A stretch of 64,000 bases of DNA from Acidobacteriaceae bacterium (GTDB taxonomy: Bacteria; Acidobacteriota; Terriglobia; Terriglobales; Acidobacteriaceae): NCBI GenBank assembly GCA_003134655.1, contig PLBY01000079.1:1-64000 (forward strand), read 5' to 3'. The notes under the pieces were generated by a model. That model worked only from the letters and a program-made list of their open reading frames with translations. It made no database searches and was not told where the DNA came from. How positions within the stretch are numbered: position 1 is the stretch's first letter; every line of letters begins with the position of its first letter. The position numbers were made by a program, and so were the translations under genes. Positions 1-8,452 of this stretch are shown here, piece by piece.

Positions 1-977
1 ACGACGGTGTCTCCCTTTTCGATCTTGGCGTGCTTGTGGTTGTCGACGGCGGCGCGGGAGAGAGCGGACATCGGCTCGCCCTGGGTGCCGCTGATGAGCA
101 CACAAACTTTTTCCGGCGGGAAATTCTTCATCTCGCCGGGATTGATGACGAGGCCGTCGGGGACTTCGATGTAGCCGAGGTCTTCGGCAATCTCGGCGGA
201 ATTGTTCATAGAGCGGCCGAGGAAGGCGACCTTGCGTCCGTGCTCGTGGGCGAGTTGCACCGCGAGATTGATGCGGTGGATAGACGACGAGAAGCACGAG
301 ATGAAAAGCCGGCGCTTGGTGTGGGCGAAAACTTCGTCGAACTTTCTTCTGACGGCGCGCTCGCTGGGCGTGTATCCCTTGCGCTCGACGTTGGTGGAAT
401 CCTGAAACAGCGCCAGCACGCCGTTCTTGCCATACTCGGCGAAGGTGTGCAGGTCGAAGAGTTTGTTGTCGGTGGGCGTGGGATCGACTTTGAAATCGCC
501 GGTGTGAATGATGACACCGAGCGGCGTGTGAATGGCGAGCGCCACGCAATCGACCAGGCTGTGCGTGACCTGAATCGGATGGATGGTGAACGGCCCGGCC
601 TTGAAGCGCTCGTTGGGGCGCATTTCGCGCAGGTCGGCATCGTCGAGCAGACCGTGCTCGTCGAGTTTGTCTTCGACGTAGGCGAGCGTGAACTCGGTGC
701 CCCAGACCGGGACTTTGAGCTCGGAGAGCATCCAGGGAAGCGCTCCGATGTGGTCTTCGTGGCCGTGGGTCAAGATGATGCCGCGAATGCGCTGGCGGTT
801 TTCGACGAGATACGTGATGTCGGGGACAACGATGTCGACGCCAAGCAGTTCGGCTTCGGGGAACATGAGTCCGGCGTCGATGACGATGATGTCGTCTCCC
901 CAGCGGACCGCCATGCAGTTCATGCCGAATTCGCCAAGGCCCCCGAGGGGGATGACTTGCAGTTTTCCAGTGGGCAT
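1..977 (-). CDS. rnj: Ribonuclease J, N-terminal part (cut by window edge)
   Basis: RNase J is a metallo-beta-lactamase/beta-CASP ribonuclease that matures and degrades RNA in the cytoplasm. About 325 residues from the N-terminus are visible; the family is usually about 550, so the C-terminal part lies beyond position 1. The metal-binding motif HGHEDH is at residues 71-76, preceded by the beta-lactamase core GLGEFGMN (about 13-20) and DAGLMFPE. Later the beta-CASP-type stretches FQDSTN and FISCFSSSIHRI can be read. The ATG at 975-977 begins MPTGKLQVIPLGG, a typical start for the family. The gene is read leftwards, divergent from the EcsC-like gene. The family call is firm; the C-terminus cannot be judged. 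Confidence 0.93.
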   Translation of the reverse strand, partial: MPTGKLQVIPLGGLGEFGMNCMAVRWGDDIIVIDAGLMFPEAELLGVDIVVPDITYLVENRQRIRGIILTHGHEDHIGALPWMLSELKVPVWGTEFTLAYVEDKLDEHGLLDDADLREMRPNERFKAGPFTIHPIQVTHSLVDCVALAIHTPLGVIIHTGDFKVDPTPTDNKLFDLHTFAEYGKNGVLALFQDSTNVERKGYTPSERAVRRKFDEVFAHTKRRLFISCFSSSIHRINLAVQLAHEHGRKVAFLGRSMNNSAEIAEDLGYIEVPDGLVINPGEMKNFPPEKVCVLISGTQGEPMSALSRAAVDNHKHAKIEKGDTV

Positions 978-1119
978 TGAGTAAAGATGATGCTAGCACA
1001 TCGCCGTGAGCTTCGAGCTACGAGCTGCGAGGCAGACCGGGCGCGCTCGTGGTTGATCGCTCACAACTGGTAGCTCGCTGCTCATGACTCGATAGCTTTC
1101 TCGCTCTGCGTGCGGTAAG

Positions 1120-1821
1120 GTGGAAGTGATGGCTGGGCCTGGAAAATCGTGGTTGCGGGGGCGGATTGAGGCGGGGATGGTGCGCGGGCTGACGCGTGCT
1201 TACGCGACGGTGCGCGTGAATCCGGACAAGTTTTTGCTGCAGCTGAGGGCGGCTTATCGCATGCCGATCAGCGGCTATCACGGCGTGTATTCGCTGGAGA
1301 TCGGAGAGATCGATACGGTGGCCGACTCGGTGATCCGCAGCGGAATGAAAATCGCGGCGGTCGAGGGAGCGGGATTTGGATTGGGCGGATTAATCACGAT
1401 CGTGCCAGATCTGGGCATTCTTTCGGCGATCACCATGCGGACCATCGAGAAGCTGAGCCTGGTGTATGGATTCGAGTTCAAGACCGACGACGACATCGCG
1501 GAGTTGTGGGTTGCGGCGGCGAGCGCGGCGGGGGTCGATATCAGCCGCGAGTTGCTGGAGAAGGAAGTGGTCAACAAATTTGTGCCGCGCGTCATCCAAA
1601 GGATTGCAGCGAAAGCCAGCGCGGAAGTCGTGGAGAAGTGGGCGGGGCGGATGATTCCGCTGGCCAGCGCGGCGATCGGCGCGGGATTGAATTACTGGTT
1701 CGTGAAGGCTTGGGGAGAGCGGGCGAAGCATCACTTTCGGCAGCGGCATTTGACGGTGCGGGAGCGGGCGCGGCAGGGGCGGATTGAGCACGCGCAGGAG
1801 ATTCTTCCGGCTGGAAGTTAG
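1120..1821 (+). CDS. EcsC family protein
   Basis: This 233-residue protein resembles the EcsC family, whose biochemical role is poorly defined (first named from the Bacillus ecs ABC transporter locus). The centre (about residues 85-110) is Gly/Ala-rich and hydrophobic, with the segment GAGFGLGGLITIVPDLG, followed by an acidic helical region and a second small-residue hydrophobic segment near residues 190-205. The C-terminus is strongly basic. The start may be GTG at 1120 or the in-frame ATG at 1129; the ATG would shorten it by three residues. It stands alone between divergent RNase J and a HAD phosphatase, so the context gives no function. Confidence 0.75.
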   Translation: MEVMAGPGKSWLRGRIEAGMVRGLTRAYATVRVNPDKFLLQLRAAYRMPISGYHGVYSLEIGEIDTVADSVIRSGMKIAAVEGAGFGLGGLITIVPDLGILSAITMRTIEKLSLVYGFEFKTDDDIAELWVAAASAAGVDISRELLEKEVVNKFVPRVIQRIAAKASAEVVEKWAGRMIPLASAAIGAGLNYWFVKAWGERAKHHFRQRHLTVRERARQGRIEHAQEILPAGS

Positions 1822-1876
1822 TGCCTTCGCTGCATGGGGCGGTTGCAGGAAGCTTGCGCCTTTGTCTTGTCGTCCG

Positions 1877-1926
1877 GTCGGCGGGCGGGGACGCCCGCCG
1901 GACAGCCGGCAGGATGCCGGCGCTAC
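1877..1926 (+). repeat. Intergenic palindromic repeat, family B copy 1
   Basis: A GC-rich palindromic unit (GCGGGCGGGGACGCCCGCC) is followed by the tail GACAGCCGGCAGGATGCCGG and then CGCTAC. The same tail, with small changes, occurs at 5641-5696 and 7110-7168, and a short form at 9655-9681. It lies between the EcsC-like and HAD genes. No open frame fits it. Confidence 0.7.
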
Positions 1927-1945
1927 TGTGATTAAATACTGAAAG

Positions 1946-2596
1946 ATGCCTACCTTTGTTTGCTCGGCCATTCTTTTTGATTTGGACGGAGTGCTTGTCG
2001 ATTCGACGCGCGCGGTGGACCGCGAGTGGCGGGAGTGGGCGGCGAAAAAAGGAGTCGACGGCGACGCGATCATGGCCATTGCGCACGGTGTGCGGACGGT
2101 TGAGGTGATCCGGCGGGTGGCACCGCATTTGGACGCCGCGGCCGAGGCGGCGATGATCGAGAATCACGAGGCGGGCGACCAGTCGGGGGTCACAGTCATG
2201 CCCGGATCGATCGATCTGGTGAGATCGATTCCGGAAGGGCGGTGGGGCGTGGTGACTTCCGGGTCGAGGCTGCTGGCTACGAATCGTCTGCGTTTTTGCG
2301 GGCTATCGGTTCCTGAAGTTCTGGTCACGTCCGACGATGTCACGCATGGGAAGCCGCATCCGGAGCCGTATTTGAAGGGGGCAGGGCGGCTGGGTTTCAG
2401 TCCGGCGGATTGCCTTGTCATCGAGGACGCGCCAGCTGGGATTGAGTCGGCGCGCGCGGCCGGGACAACAGTGATCGGGATTACGAGTACGTACGGCGTG
2501 AGTGCGTTAGAGCAGGCGAACGCTGTGATTCGGAAGCTGGGGCAGATTCAGGTTACGTTGAATGGGGCGGGGAAGTTGGGGGTCGAGGTGAGGTAG
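1946..2596 (+). CDS. HAD-superfamily hydrolase (sugar/polyol phosphatase-like)
   Basis: A subfamily IA haloacid dehalogenase-type phosphatase of 216 residues. Motif I is DLDGVLVDS (residues 12-20, with the nucleophile and acid/base Asp), motif II is VVTSGS, the catalytic Lys lies in HGKPHPEPYL, and motif III is VIEDAPAGIESA with the metal-binding Asp. The cap falls between motif I and motif II. The closest families I know with this spacing are glycerol-3-phosphatase, sugar-phosphatase (YfbT/GPP-like) and beta-phosphoglucomutase, but the substrate cannot be set from sequence alone. It is convergent with dapD and separated from it by a palindrome. Confidence 0.88.
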   Translation: MPTFVCSAILFDLDGVLVDSTRAVDREWREWAAKKGVDGDAIMAIAHGVRTVEVIRRVAPHLDAAAEAAMIENHEAGDQSGVTVMPGSIDLVRSIPEGRWGVVTSGSRLLATNRLRFCGLSVPEVLVTSDDVTHGKPHPEPYLKGAGRLGFSPADCLVIEDAPAGIESARAAGTTVIGITSTYGVSALEQANAVIRKLGQIQVTLNGAGKLGVEVR

Positions 2597-2628
2597 TCAA
2601 TAGCGGCTCGATTCCGTTGCGCAAGCAT

Positions 2629-2656
2629 TCAGTCGAGACGATATCGTTTCGACTGA
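2629..2656. terminator. Palindrome between convergent genes, possible two-way terminator
   Basis: A 28-nt near-perfect palindrome, about 14 bp per arm with one G-T pair and an ATAT centre, sits between the convergent HAD gene and dapD. On the plus strand it is followed by CTCTTCT rather than a clean T-run, so intrinsic termination is plausible but not shown. Confidence 0.4.
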
Positions 2657-2661
2657 CTCTT

Positions 2662-3492
2662 CTACCGGAGCCAGTCTTCCAGTTCGATTCCTCGGTCGGT
2701 CTTTTCGTCGCGGTACTTCACGATCACCGGGGTGTAGAGCGAGAGATTCCAGCCCCAAGGGCCCTTCTCCTGCTTCACGGCGCGCGAACCCGGCACGACC
2801 ACGGCATTCTCCGGAACTTCCAGCGGGGCGTCGGCAGTAGCGCGGTAGACTTCGCCGCGAACCAGGTCGTAGAGCGGAGTTGATCGCGTGAGAATTGTTC
2901 CTGCGCCCAGGACTGCGCGCGCGCGCACCAGAGTTCCTTCGTAAATTCCGCAGTTGCCGCCCACCAGCACGTCGTCCTCGATGATTACCGGAGCGGCGTT
3001 GATAGGCTCGAGAACTCCGCCGACTTGCGCGGCGGCGCTCAGGTGGACGCGCTTGCCGATCTGCGCGCAGGAGCCAACCAGCGCGTGTGAGTCGACCATG
3101 GTGCCCTCGTCGACGTAGGCGCCGACGTTGATGAACATGGGCGGCATGCAGATGACGGAGGGGGCGACGTAGGCTCCGGTGCGCACCGAAGAGCCGCCGG
3201 GCACGATGCGCACGCGATCGGCAATCGAGAACTGGCGGGCAGGGAAGGTGTCTTTGTCGACGAAGGAAAGGCCCGCACTCATGTCGGCGAGTTCGCCGAG
3301 GCGGAATCCGAGGAGGATGCCTTGCTTGACCCAGGGGTTGACGGTCCAGTGTCCGTCGCGTTTTTCGGCGGCGCGGATTTTCCCGTGCGTGAGCTGGTCG
3401 CGGAATTCGAGGAACGTTTTGCGCGCGTCGGGATCGTGTTCGACTTCACCTTGGGAGGCGAGGCGCTCGATGGAGGATTTCAGGGAGGACAT
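2662..3492 (-). CDS. dapD: Tetrahydrodipicolinate N-succinyltransferase
   Basis: Catalyses succinyl transfer from succinyl-CoA to tetrahydrodipicolinate in the succinylase branch of lysine/meso-DAP synthesis. The protein is 276 residues, near the family length. The middle is a left-handed beta-helix of hexapeptide repeats; the family signature is seen in [20 protein letters not shown], followed by [18 protein letters not shown] and [14 protein letters not shown] start it at the ATG of [11 protein letters not shown] (3490-3492). An upstream in-frame ATG at 3573 would add 27 residues encoded by the repeat-containing spacer, which is unlikely. Last gene of the asd-lysC-dapB-dapA-dapD series. Confidence 0.95.
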   Translation of the reverse strand: MSSLKSSIERLASQGEVEHDPDARKTFLEFRDQLTHGKIRAAEKRDGHWTVNPWVKQGILLGFRLGELADMSAGLSFVDKDTFPARQFSIADRVRIVPGGSSVRTGAYVAPSVICMPPMFINVGAYVDEGTMVDSHALVGSCAQIGKRVHLSAAAQVGGVLEPINAAPVIIEDDVLVGGNCGIYEGTLVRARAVLGAGTILTRSTPLYDLVRGEVYRATADAPLEVPENAVVVPGSRAVKQEKGPWGWNLSLYTPVIVKYRDEKTDRGIELEDWLR

Positions 3493-3657
3493 GAATTGTT
3501 GATTGTTGATGGATGATTGCTGATTTGTCAAAGCGTGGGACGGTACGGTTGCGCTGCTCGCAGGATCCTTCACTTCGCCTGAAGAACGGCTCCGTTCAGG
3601 ATGACGCCTTCGAGTTGTTCAATCAGCAATCAGAAATCAACAATCAGAAATTGTTCC
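3493..3657. repeat. Inverted-repeat spacer between dapA and dapD
   Basis: The spacer carries an 11-bp perfect inverted repeat (GATTGCTGATT at 3515-3525 against AATCAGCAATC at 3621-3631). Looser repeats of ATTGTTGAT type flank it. Between the arms lies a TTCAGGATGAC unit like that seen at 26403-26449. A large stem could form in the mRNA between the two dap genes. Confidence 0.6.
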
Positions 3658-4788
3658 TCACACGCACTTGCACTCGCTGCGAATGAGGACGCCGGTCATG
3701 GCGTGCGCGGTTTCGCGGGCCTCGGGGAGCGTTGCGTAGGGGCCGTGCCAGCGGGCGTGGTTGACGTCGTGGCCAGCGGGGCGTCCTTTGCCGTGGCTGC
3801 ATTGGCCGCAGGACCCGCGGTGCAGGACGATTTTGCGCGGGCCAGCAGCCCAGTTTTCGTAGATGAAGAATTCTGGTGTTTCGGTTGCGGGCGCGGCCGG
3901 CTTGGCGATCAATCCGACTTCGGTGGCGATTTTCTGAAGGCGCGAGCGGGTGTCGCGGCGCATGGGCAGCAGAGGCAGGCGGTAGACTTCCTCGATTTTG
4001 CCCATCATGGCGAGAACCGCCTTCACCGGCAGCGGGCTGGATTCGATGAAGTTGGCTTGCATCAGCGGGAGATATTTGCGATGCAGGGTGCGGGCGGTGG
4101 TCCAGTCGTTGGCGAGCGCGGCGCGAGTGAGCGACGCCATTTCGTGCGGAATCTCGTTCGCGGCGACTGATACGACGCCAACGCCGCCGAGAGCGATGAC
4201 CGGGAGGGTCACCGCGTCGTCGCCGGAGAAGACCAGGAAATGATCGGGGACGGCGTTGATGGCCTCGGCGATCTGCGTCATGTTGCCGCTGGCTTCTTTC
4301 ACGCCCACGATGTTGGGAATCTCGGCGAGGCGGGCCAGGGTTGCAGGTTCGAGGTTGGCCGCGGTGCGTCCGGGTACGTTGTAGAGGATGACGGGCTTGT
4401 CGCCGACGGCTTCGGCGATCGCTTTGAAATGGCGGTACTGGCCTTCCTGCGTGGGTTTGTTGTAGTAGGGCGACGCGGTGAGGATGTAGTTGACTCCGGG
4501 GCGCAAGGCGATTTCTTTGGCTTTCTCGACGGCTTCGTGGGTGGCGTTGGATGTTGCGCCGGCCATGATGGGGACGCGTCCGGCGACGACCTCGATGGTG
4601 GTGTCGATCACGTAGAGCCATTCGTCGTGGGTGAGAGTCGGAGTCTCGCCAGTGGTGCCGCAGGGAACCAGAAAATCGATGCCAGACTCAATCTGCCATG
4701 ACACCAGATTCCGCAGGGCTGTGTCGTCGATGGAGCCGTCCTGATGAAACGGAGTTACGAGCGCGGTGCCACAGCCACGGAGTTGCAT
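3658..4788 (-). CDS. dapA: 4-hydroxy-tetrahydrodipicolinate synthase with C-terminal Cys-rich domain
   Basis: Condenses pyruvate and aspartate semialdehyde, the first committed step to lysine/DAP. The TIM-barrel core (residues 1 to about 293) has CGTTGE (about 43-48), the catalytic Tyr in ILYNVPGRT (about 134-142) and the Schiff-base Lys in VGVKEASGN (Lys164). The family is normally about 290-300 residues; this one is 376. The extra segment, about 307-376, has HRGSCGQCSHGKG, a WHGP motif and a terminal CKC. It resembles a small stand-alone Cys-rich protein found in many bacteria, possibly metal-binding. The start is the ATG of MQLRGCGTALVTPF; a longer in-frame start upstream is rejected because those residues fall in a repeat. 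Confidence 0.94.
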   Translation of the reverse strand: MQLRGCGTALVTPFHQDGSIDDTALRNLVSWQIESGIDFLVPCGTTGETPTLTHDEWLYVIDTTIEVVAGRVPIMAGATSNATHEAVEKAKEIALRPGVNYILTASPYYNKPTQEGQYRHFKAIAEAVGDKPVILYNVPGRTAANLEPATLARLAEIPNIVGVKEASGNMTQIAEAINAVPDHFLVFSGDDAVTLPVIALGGVGVVSVAANEIPHEMASLTRAALANDWTTARTLHRKYLPLMQANFIESSPLPVKAVLAMMGKIEEVYRLPLLPMRRDTRSRLQKIATEVGLIAKPAAPATETPEFFIYENWAAGPRKIVLHRGSCGQCSHGKGRPAGHDVNHARWHGPYATLPEARETAHAMTGVLIRSECKCV

Positions 4789-4840
4789 AGGAATAGGATA
4801 GCGCGAGTGCGGGTGGAGGGAAACTCGGGGCGCGTTCACA

Positions 4841-4889
4841 GACAATCGAGCTTCGCTCGATCGACAGCCGGGGGCGGGTGTCCCCACAT
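4841..4889 (-). repeat. Palindromic repeat, family A, in dapA-dapB spacer
   Basis: Contains ATCGAGCTTCGCTCGAT (a hairpin) followed by CGACAGCCGGGGGCGGGTG and TCCCCACAT. It aligns with the right half of the large element at 50688-50797. The TGTGGGGA terminus is shared with copies at 43567, 50241 and 52119. Confidence 0.65.
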
Positions 4890-4896
4890 CCGGATC

Positions 4897-5583
4897 CTAC
4901 AGTTCCCGCCACACATCCTTGAAATCGTAGAAGCCTTTCTTCGGGGCGAGCCATTCGGCGGCGCGGACGGCGCCTTCGGCGAAGCCGCGGCGGGACTTGG
5001 CGTCGTGGCAGAGGTAGATCCGGTCTGCGGGGGATTCGAGGACGACCTCGTGCAGGCCGACTACGTCGCCTTCACGGAACGAGGTGATCTCGAGATTCTC
5101 TTTGTGACCGCTGGCGTCGCGGATGACTTGCTGGATCGCGATCGCGGTACCGGAGGGGGCGTCTTTTTTGTGGACGTGGTGGCGTTCGAAGATCTGGCCG
5201 GAGTAATCGTGGCGCAGGGCTGCGGCGGCGGCGCGGGCTACGTCGAAGAAGAGATTCACGCCTACGGAAAAGTTTGCGGCGTAGACGAATCCTGTTTTGT
5301 GCTGCTCGACCAAGGCCCGGACGTGGTCGATTTCCTTGTACCAACCGGTAGTGCCGACGACCATGTTCTTGCCGGCCTTCACGCCGGCTTCGATGTGGGC
5401 CAGAACGGCGTGGGGAGTCGTGAAGTCGATTACGGCGTCGATGGCTTGCAGGGCTTCCTGGGTCAGGGCTGCGCAGGCTGGATTTTCTTGCGAGGTGACG
5501 ACTCGGACGTGATGCTTTCGCTCTGCTGCGACTTCCGCTACCAGGGAGCCTGTCTTGCCCCGGCCTAGGATCAGAATATTCAT
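4897..5583 (-). CDS. dapB: 4-hydroxy-tetrahydrodipicolinate reductase
   Basis: Reduces the DapA product with NAD(P)H in lysine/DAP synthesis. It has 228 residues, somewhat short for the family. The N-terminal Rossmann motif reads MNILILGRGKTGSLV. It is followed by the VIDFTTPHAV segment, VVGTTGW, AANFSVGVNLF and the signature ERHHVHKKDAPSGTA, which holds the catalytic His and Lys. I start at the ATG at 5581-5583, because an upstream in-frame start would place residues before the nucleotide-binding strand. It lies between lysC and dapA on the same strand. Confidence 0.93.
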   Translation of the reverse strand: MNILILGRGKTGSLVAEVAAERKHHVRVVTSQENPACAALTQEALQAIDAVIDFTTPHAVLAHIEAGVKAGKNMVVGTTGWYKEIDHVRALVEQHKTGFVYAANFSVGVNLFFDVARAAAAALRHDYSGQIFERHHVHKKDAPSGTAIAIQQVIRDASGHKENLEITSFREGDVVGLHEVVLESPADRIYLCHDAKSRRGFAEGAVRAAEWLAPKKGFYDFKDVWREL

Positions 5584-5640
5584 GCTTGGGTACCAAAGAG
5601 ATTTAACCACAGAGGACGCGGAGGGGCACAGGGGAGACGC

Positions 5641-5696
5641 GTGCGAGGGCGAGGGCGAGACGCCCTCGCGACAGCCGGCGAGGACGCTGGCGCTAC
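5641..5696 (+). repeat. Intergenic palindromic repeat, family B copy 2
   Basis: GCGAGGGCGAGGGCGAGACG and CCCTCGCGACAGCCGG, then CGAGGACGCTGGCGCTAC, match the copies at 1877 and 7110. It fills most of the spacer between dapB and lysC. Beside it (5605-5635) is TTAACCACAGAGGACGCGGA, which on the other strand resembles the CCTTCGTG-type sequences seen at 31340 and 43620. Confidence 0.68.
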
Positions 5697-5699
5697 ATG

Positions 5700-7073
5700 T
5701 TATGCAAATACTTCCGGATCCAGTTCGGAGAAGAACGTCTTGTGCAGGCGCTGGACTACGTCGGGGACCTCGTCTTCTTCGATGACGAACGTCAGGTTGA
5801 TTTCCGAGGCGCCTTGCGAAATCATGCGGATCTTCTTGTCGGCCAGTTCGCGGAAGACCAGGGCTGCGATGCCCGGCGTATCGCGCAGGTTCTCGCCGAC
5901 CAGGCAGACGATCGCTTTACGGCCTTCGTATTTTACGTCCGCCAGTTTGGCGAGATCGGCCGCCAGGGCGGGGATCGCCTGATTCGAGTCGACCGTAAGG
6001 GAGACGCTGACTTCCGAAGTCGAGACCACGTCGATGGAAACTTTGTGGCGGTCGAAGGCTTCGAAGATCGAGCGCAGAAATCCATGGGCCAGCAGCATGC
6101 GGGGAGCGGCCACGTCGACAATGGTGATGCGCTTCTTGACGGCGATCGCTTTGAAAATGTTTTTGCCTTGTGGAGCGCGCGTAGTGATGCGCGTGCCTTC
6201 GCAGGACGGATTGCGCGAGTTCAGCACGTAGACGGGAATGTTTTTCTGGATGGCCGGCAGCACCGTCGCGGGGTGCAAGACTTTCGCGCCGAAGTAGGCG
6301 AGTTCGGCGGCTTCGTCGAAGCTGATGACTTTGATGCGGCGGGCCTCGGGACAAATTCTTGGATCGGTGGTGAGAATGCCGTCAACGTCAGTCCAGATCT
6401 CAATGCGGTCCGCGCCGAGACCAGCACCGAAGATGGCGGCAGAGAAATCGGAGCCGCCACGTCCTATCGTGGTCGTGATGCCGGCGCGATTGGCGGCGAT
6501 GAAGCCGCCCATAACTGGGACTTGCCCGGCCGTCAACAGGGGCTGAACTTTTTCCAGCAGCTTGGTATTGGTTTCCTCGTATTGCGGAACCGCCTGCATG
6601 TAGGTGCTGTCGGTGACCAGCACATCGCGGGAGTCGACGTGGGCTCCGTTGAGGCCGCGCGCGGCGAAAGCGGCGGCGACGATCTTGCTGGAGAGCATCT
6701 CGCCGAACGCCGCAACGTGGTCGGTGGTGCGGGGAGTGATTTCTCCGACAGCGGAAATACCGCGCAGGAGTTCGTCGAGCGATTCGAAGTCGGTACCCAG
6801 TTCGGAGTGGAATTCGGTGAAGCGCGCCGTGCCGAGCAGTTCGCTGGCGGTGTTGTAGTGGCGCTCCTGCAGCGAGCGGCAGAGCTTGAGCGCGGTCTTG
6901 CGCTCGCCGGCGCCGGCAGCTTTCGCCATGGTCAGCAGCGTGTCGGTGACTTTGGCCATCGCGCTGACCACGACTACCGGCTTTTGCGGCAGCCGTCCTT
7001 GAACGATGGAGGCGACGCGGTCGATGGCTTTGGCGTCTTCGACGGAAGTGCCGCCGAACTTCATGACGATCAT
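5700..7073 (-). CDS. lysC: Aspartate kinase
   Basis: Phosphorylates aspartate, the first step to lysine, threonine and methionine. It has 457 residues. The amino-acid kinase domain starts with MKFGGTSVEDA and continues with VVSAMAKVTD and RGGSDFSAAIFGAGL (substrate and ATP binding). The DVDGILTTDPR and FDEAAELAYFGAKVLHP signatures follow. The last ~160 residues form two ACT-type regulatory domains (for example LVGENLRDTPGIAALVF), so feedback inhibition by an end product such as lysine is expected. Start ATG at 7071-7073; a second ATG three codons in is also possible. It lies downstream of asd. Confidence 0.95.
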   Translation of the reverse strand: MIVMKFGGTSVEDAKAIDRVASIVQGRLPQKPVVVVSAMAKVTDTLLTMAKAAGAGERKTALKLCRSLQERHYNTASELLGTARFTEFHSELGTDFESLDELLRGISAVGEITPRTTDHVAAFGEMLSSKIVAAAFAARGLNGAHVDSRDVLVTDSTYMQAVPQYEETNTKLLEKVQPLLTAGQVPVMGGFIAANRAGITTTIGRGGSDFSAAIFGAGLGADRIEIWTDVDGILTTDPRICPEARRIKVISFDEAAELAYFGAKVLHPATVLPAIQKNIPVYVLNSRNPSCEGTRITTRAPQGKNIFKAIAVKKRITIVDVAAPRMLLAHGFLRSIFEAFDRHKVSIDVVSTSEVSVSLTVDSNQAIPALAADLAKLADVKYEGRKAIVCLVGENLRDTPGIAALVFRELADKKIRMISQGASEINLTFVIEEDEVPDVVQRLHKTFFSELDPEVFA

Positions 7074-7109
7074 GAGTGGAGCTTCCTTGCGGGAACTTGA
7101 CGCGCATGG

Positions 7110-7168
7110 GCGCTGTCGGCTGCGCGCGCGGGACGCGCCCGCGACAGCCGCCGGGACGGCGGCGCTAC
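7110..7168 (+). repeat. Intergenic palindromic repeat, family B copy 3
   Basis: GCGCTGTCGGCTGCGCGCGC and GGGACGCGCCCGCGACAGCC, followed by GCCGGGACGGCGGCGCTAC, lie in the lysC-asd spacer. It shares the GACAGCC ... GGCGCTAC tail with the copies at 1877 and 5641. Confidence 0.68.
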
Positions 7169-7203
7169 TTTCCTGGCACCGCTGCTCTTCATCCCAAGTA
7201 GCA

Positions 7204-8256
7204 TCATCCCAGGTAGCCTTTGGCTTTTAGGAGTTCTGCGTTCAGAACGGCTGCACCGGCTGCTCCTCGGATCGTGTTATGGGAGAGCACGGTGAATTTC
7301 CAGTCGAGCACGCCGCAGGGGCGAAGGCGTCCGACGGCGGTGGTCATACCAGCGCCCATGTCGACGTCGAAGCGCGGCTGCGGACGATCTGGGGCTTCGA
7401 GATACACAACGGGGCGCTCGGGAGCGCTGGGCAGTTTTAACTCCTGAGGCTCGGCGCGGTAGCTGTTCCAGGCGGCGATGACTTCCTGCGCCTTGGCTTT
7501 TTTCTTCAGGCGGATGGAAATCGATTCGGTGTGTCCGTCTTCGACGGCGACGCGGTTGCATTGCGCGCTCATGGCGAAGTCGCCGGGAATCACCTTGGAG
7601 CCGTTGAGCTGGCCGAGGAGCTTCTTGGTCTCCTCTTCCATCTTTTCTTCTTCGTTCTTGATGTAGGGGATGACATTGCCCAGAATGTCGAGCGAGGCCA
7701 CGCCGGGATATCCAGCGCCGCTGATGGCTTGCATGGTCACGGCCATGACGGTCTCAAGGCCGAACTGCTGGTGAAGTGGTGCCAGCGCGAGCACGAGGCC
7801 GATCGCAGAGCAGTTGGGATTGGTGACGACGTAGCCGCCGGATTTTTTGCGCCAGGATTGTATGTCGATGAGCTTGATGTGTCCGCCGTTCACTTCGGGG
7901 ATGACGAGCGGCACGTCTTCCTGCATGCGCAGGGCGCTCGAGTTCGAGACCACGGCGCAGCCGGCGTCGGCAAAACGAGGCTCAAGTTCGGCCGCAATGG
8001 AGGCGTCGAGCGCGGCGAAAATAATCTTAGGGGCGCCTTCAGGAGTGGCTGTTGAAACTGTCATTGCCGCCACGGCTGCCGGGATCGGAGTCTTGAGGCG
8101 CCAGCGTGCGGCCTCCGCGTAGACCTTGCCTTCGGAACGGTCGGAAGCAGCGAGCCAGGCCACTTCGAACCAGGGATGGTGCTCCAGCATCTGGATGAAT
8201 CTCTGTCCAACGACGCCGGTGGCGCCCAGAATACCAATAGGAATTTTGCGGTTCAT
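7204..8256 (-). CDS. asd: Aspartate-semialdehyde dehydrogenase
   Basis: Reduces aspartyl phosphate to aspartate semialdehyde. It has 350 residues with an N-terminal Rossmann motif GILGATGVVGQRF, the catalytic cysteine in TNPNCS (Cys149), and the substrate-binding Glu region ISGAGYPGVASLD. The length and the GYVVTNPNCSAIG context resemble the archaeal/fungal type of the enzyme rather than the E. coli Asd type; this is judged by eye. First gene of the minus-strand lysine cluster, which would run asd-lysC-dapB-dapA-dapD. I see no lysine riboswitch upstream. Confidence 0.94.
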   Translation of the reverse strand: MNRKIPIGILGATGVVGQRFIQMLEHHPWFEVAWLAASDRSEGKVYAEAARWRLKTPIPAAVAAMTVSTATPEGAPKIIFAALDASIAAELEPRFADAGCAVVSNSSALRMQEDVPLVIPEVNGGHIKLIDIQSWRKKSGGYVVTNPNCSAIGLVLALAPLHQQFGLETVMAVTMQAISGAGYPGVASLDILGNVIPYIKNEEEKMEEETKKLLGQLNGSKVIPGDFAMSAQCNRVAVEDGHTESISIRLKKKAKAQEVIAAWNSYRAEPQELKLPSAPERPVVYLEAPDRPQPRFDVDMGAGMTTAVGRLRPCGVLDWKFTVLSHNTIRGAAGAAVLNAELLKAKGYLG

Positions 8257-8452
8257 AGAATACTTGGAATTCTATAACAGTCGGGGGAAGCGGATTCCTC
8301 GGCCCTCACTTGCGCTCGGGGGTCGGAATGACAAGACTAGTGTTCAATGCCTGTGCGGGCCTCCGCAAGTAGCGAAAGGAGGACCACTTCCGCACGCCTG
8401 CGCTCTGCAGAAATCCTTCCATCTGCCGATAGGAGAAGCTGGAGGGATTCAC

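Noticed and set aside
30-980. 316-residue open frame antisense to RNase J
   Set aside because: It is the shadow of a clear RNase J frame with HGHEDH; its composition is Asp/Val/Gly-rich without any family motif.
3923-4889. Family A repeat as CRISPR-like repeat unit
   Set aside because: Copies across the window are scattered singly between genes, with no regular spacers.
5697-7100. 467-residue open frame antisense to aspartokinase
   Set aside because: Long antisense frames are common in high-GC DNA; the opposite strand has all aspartokinase motifs.
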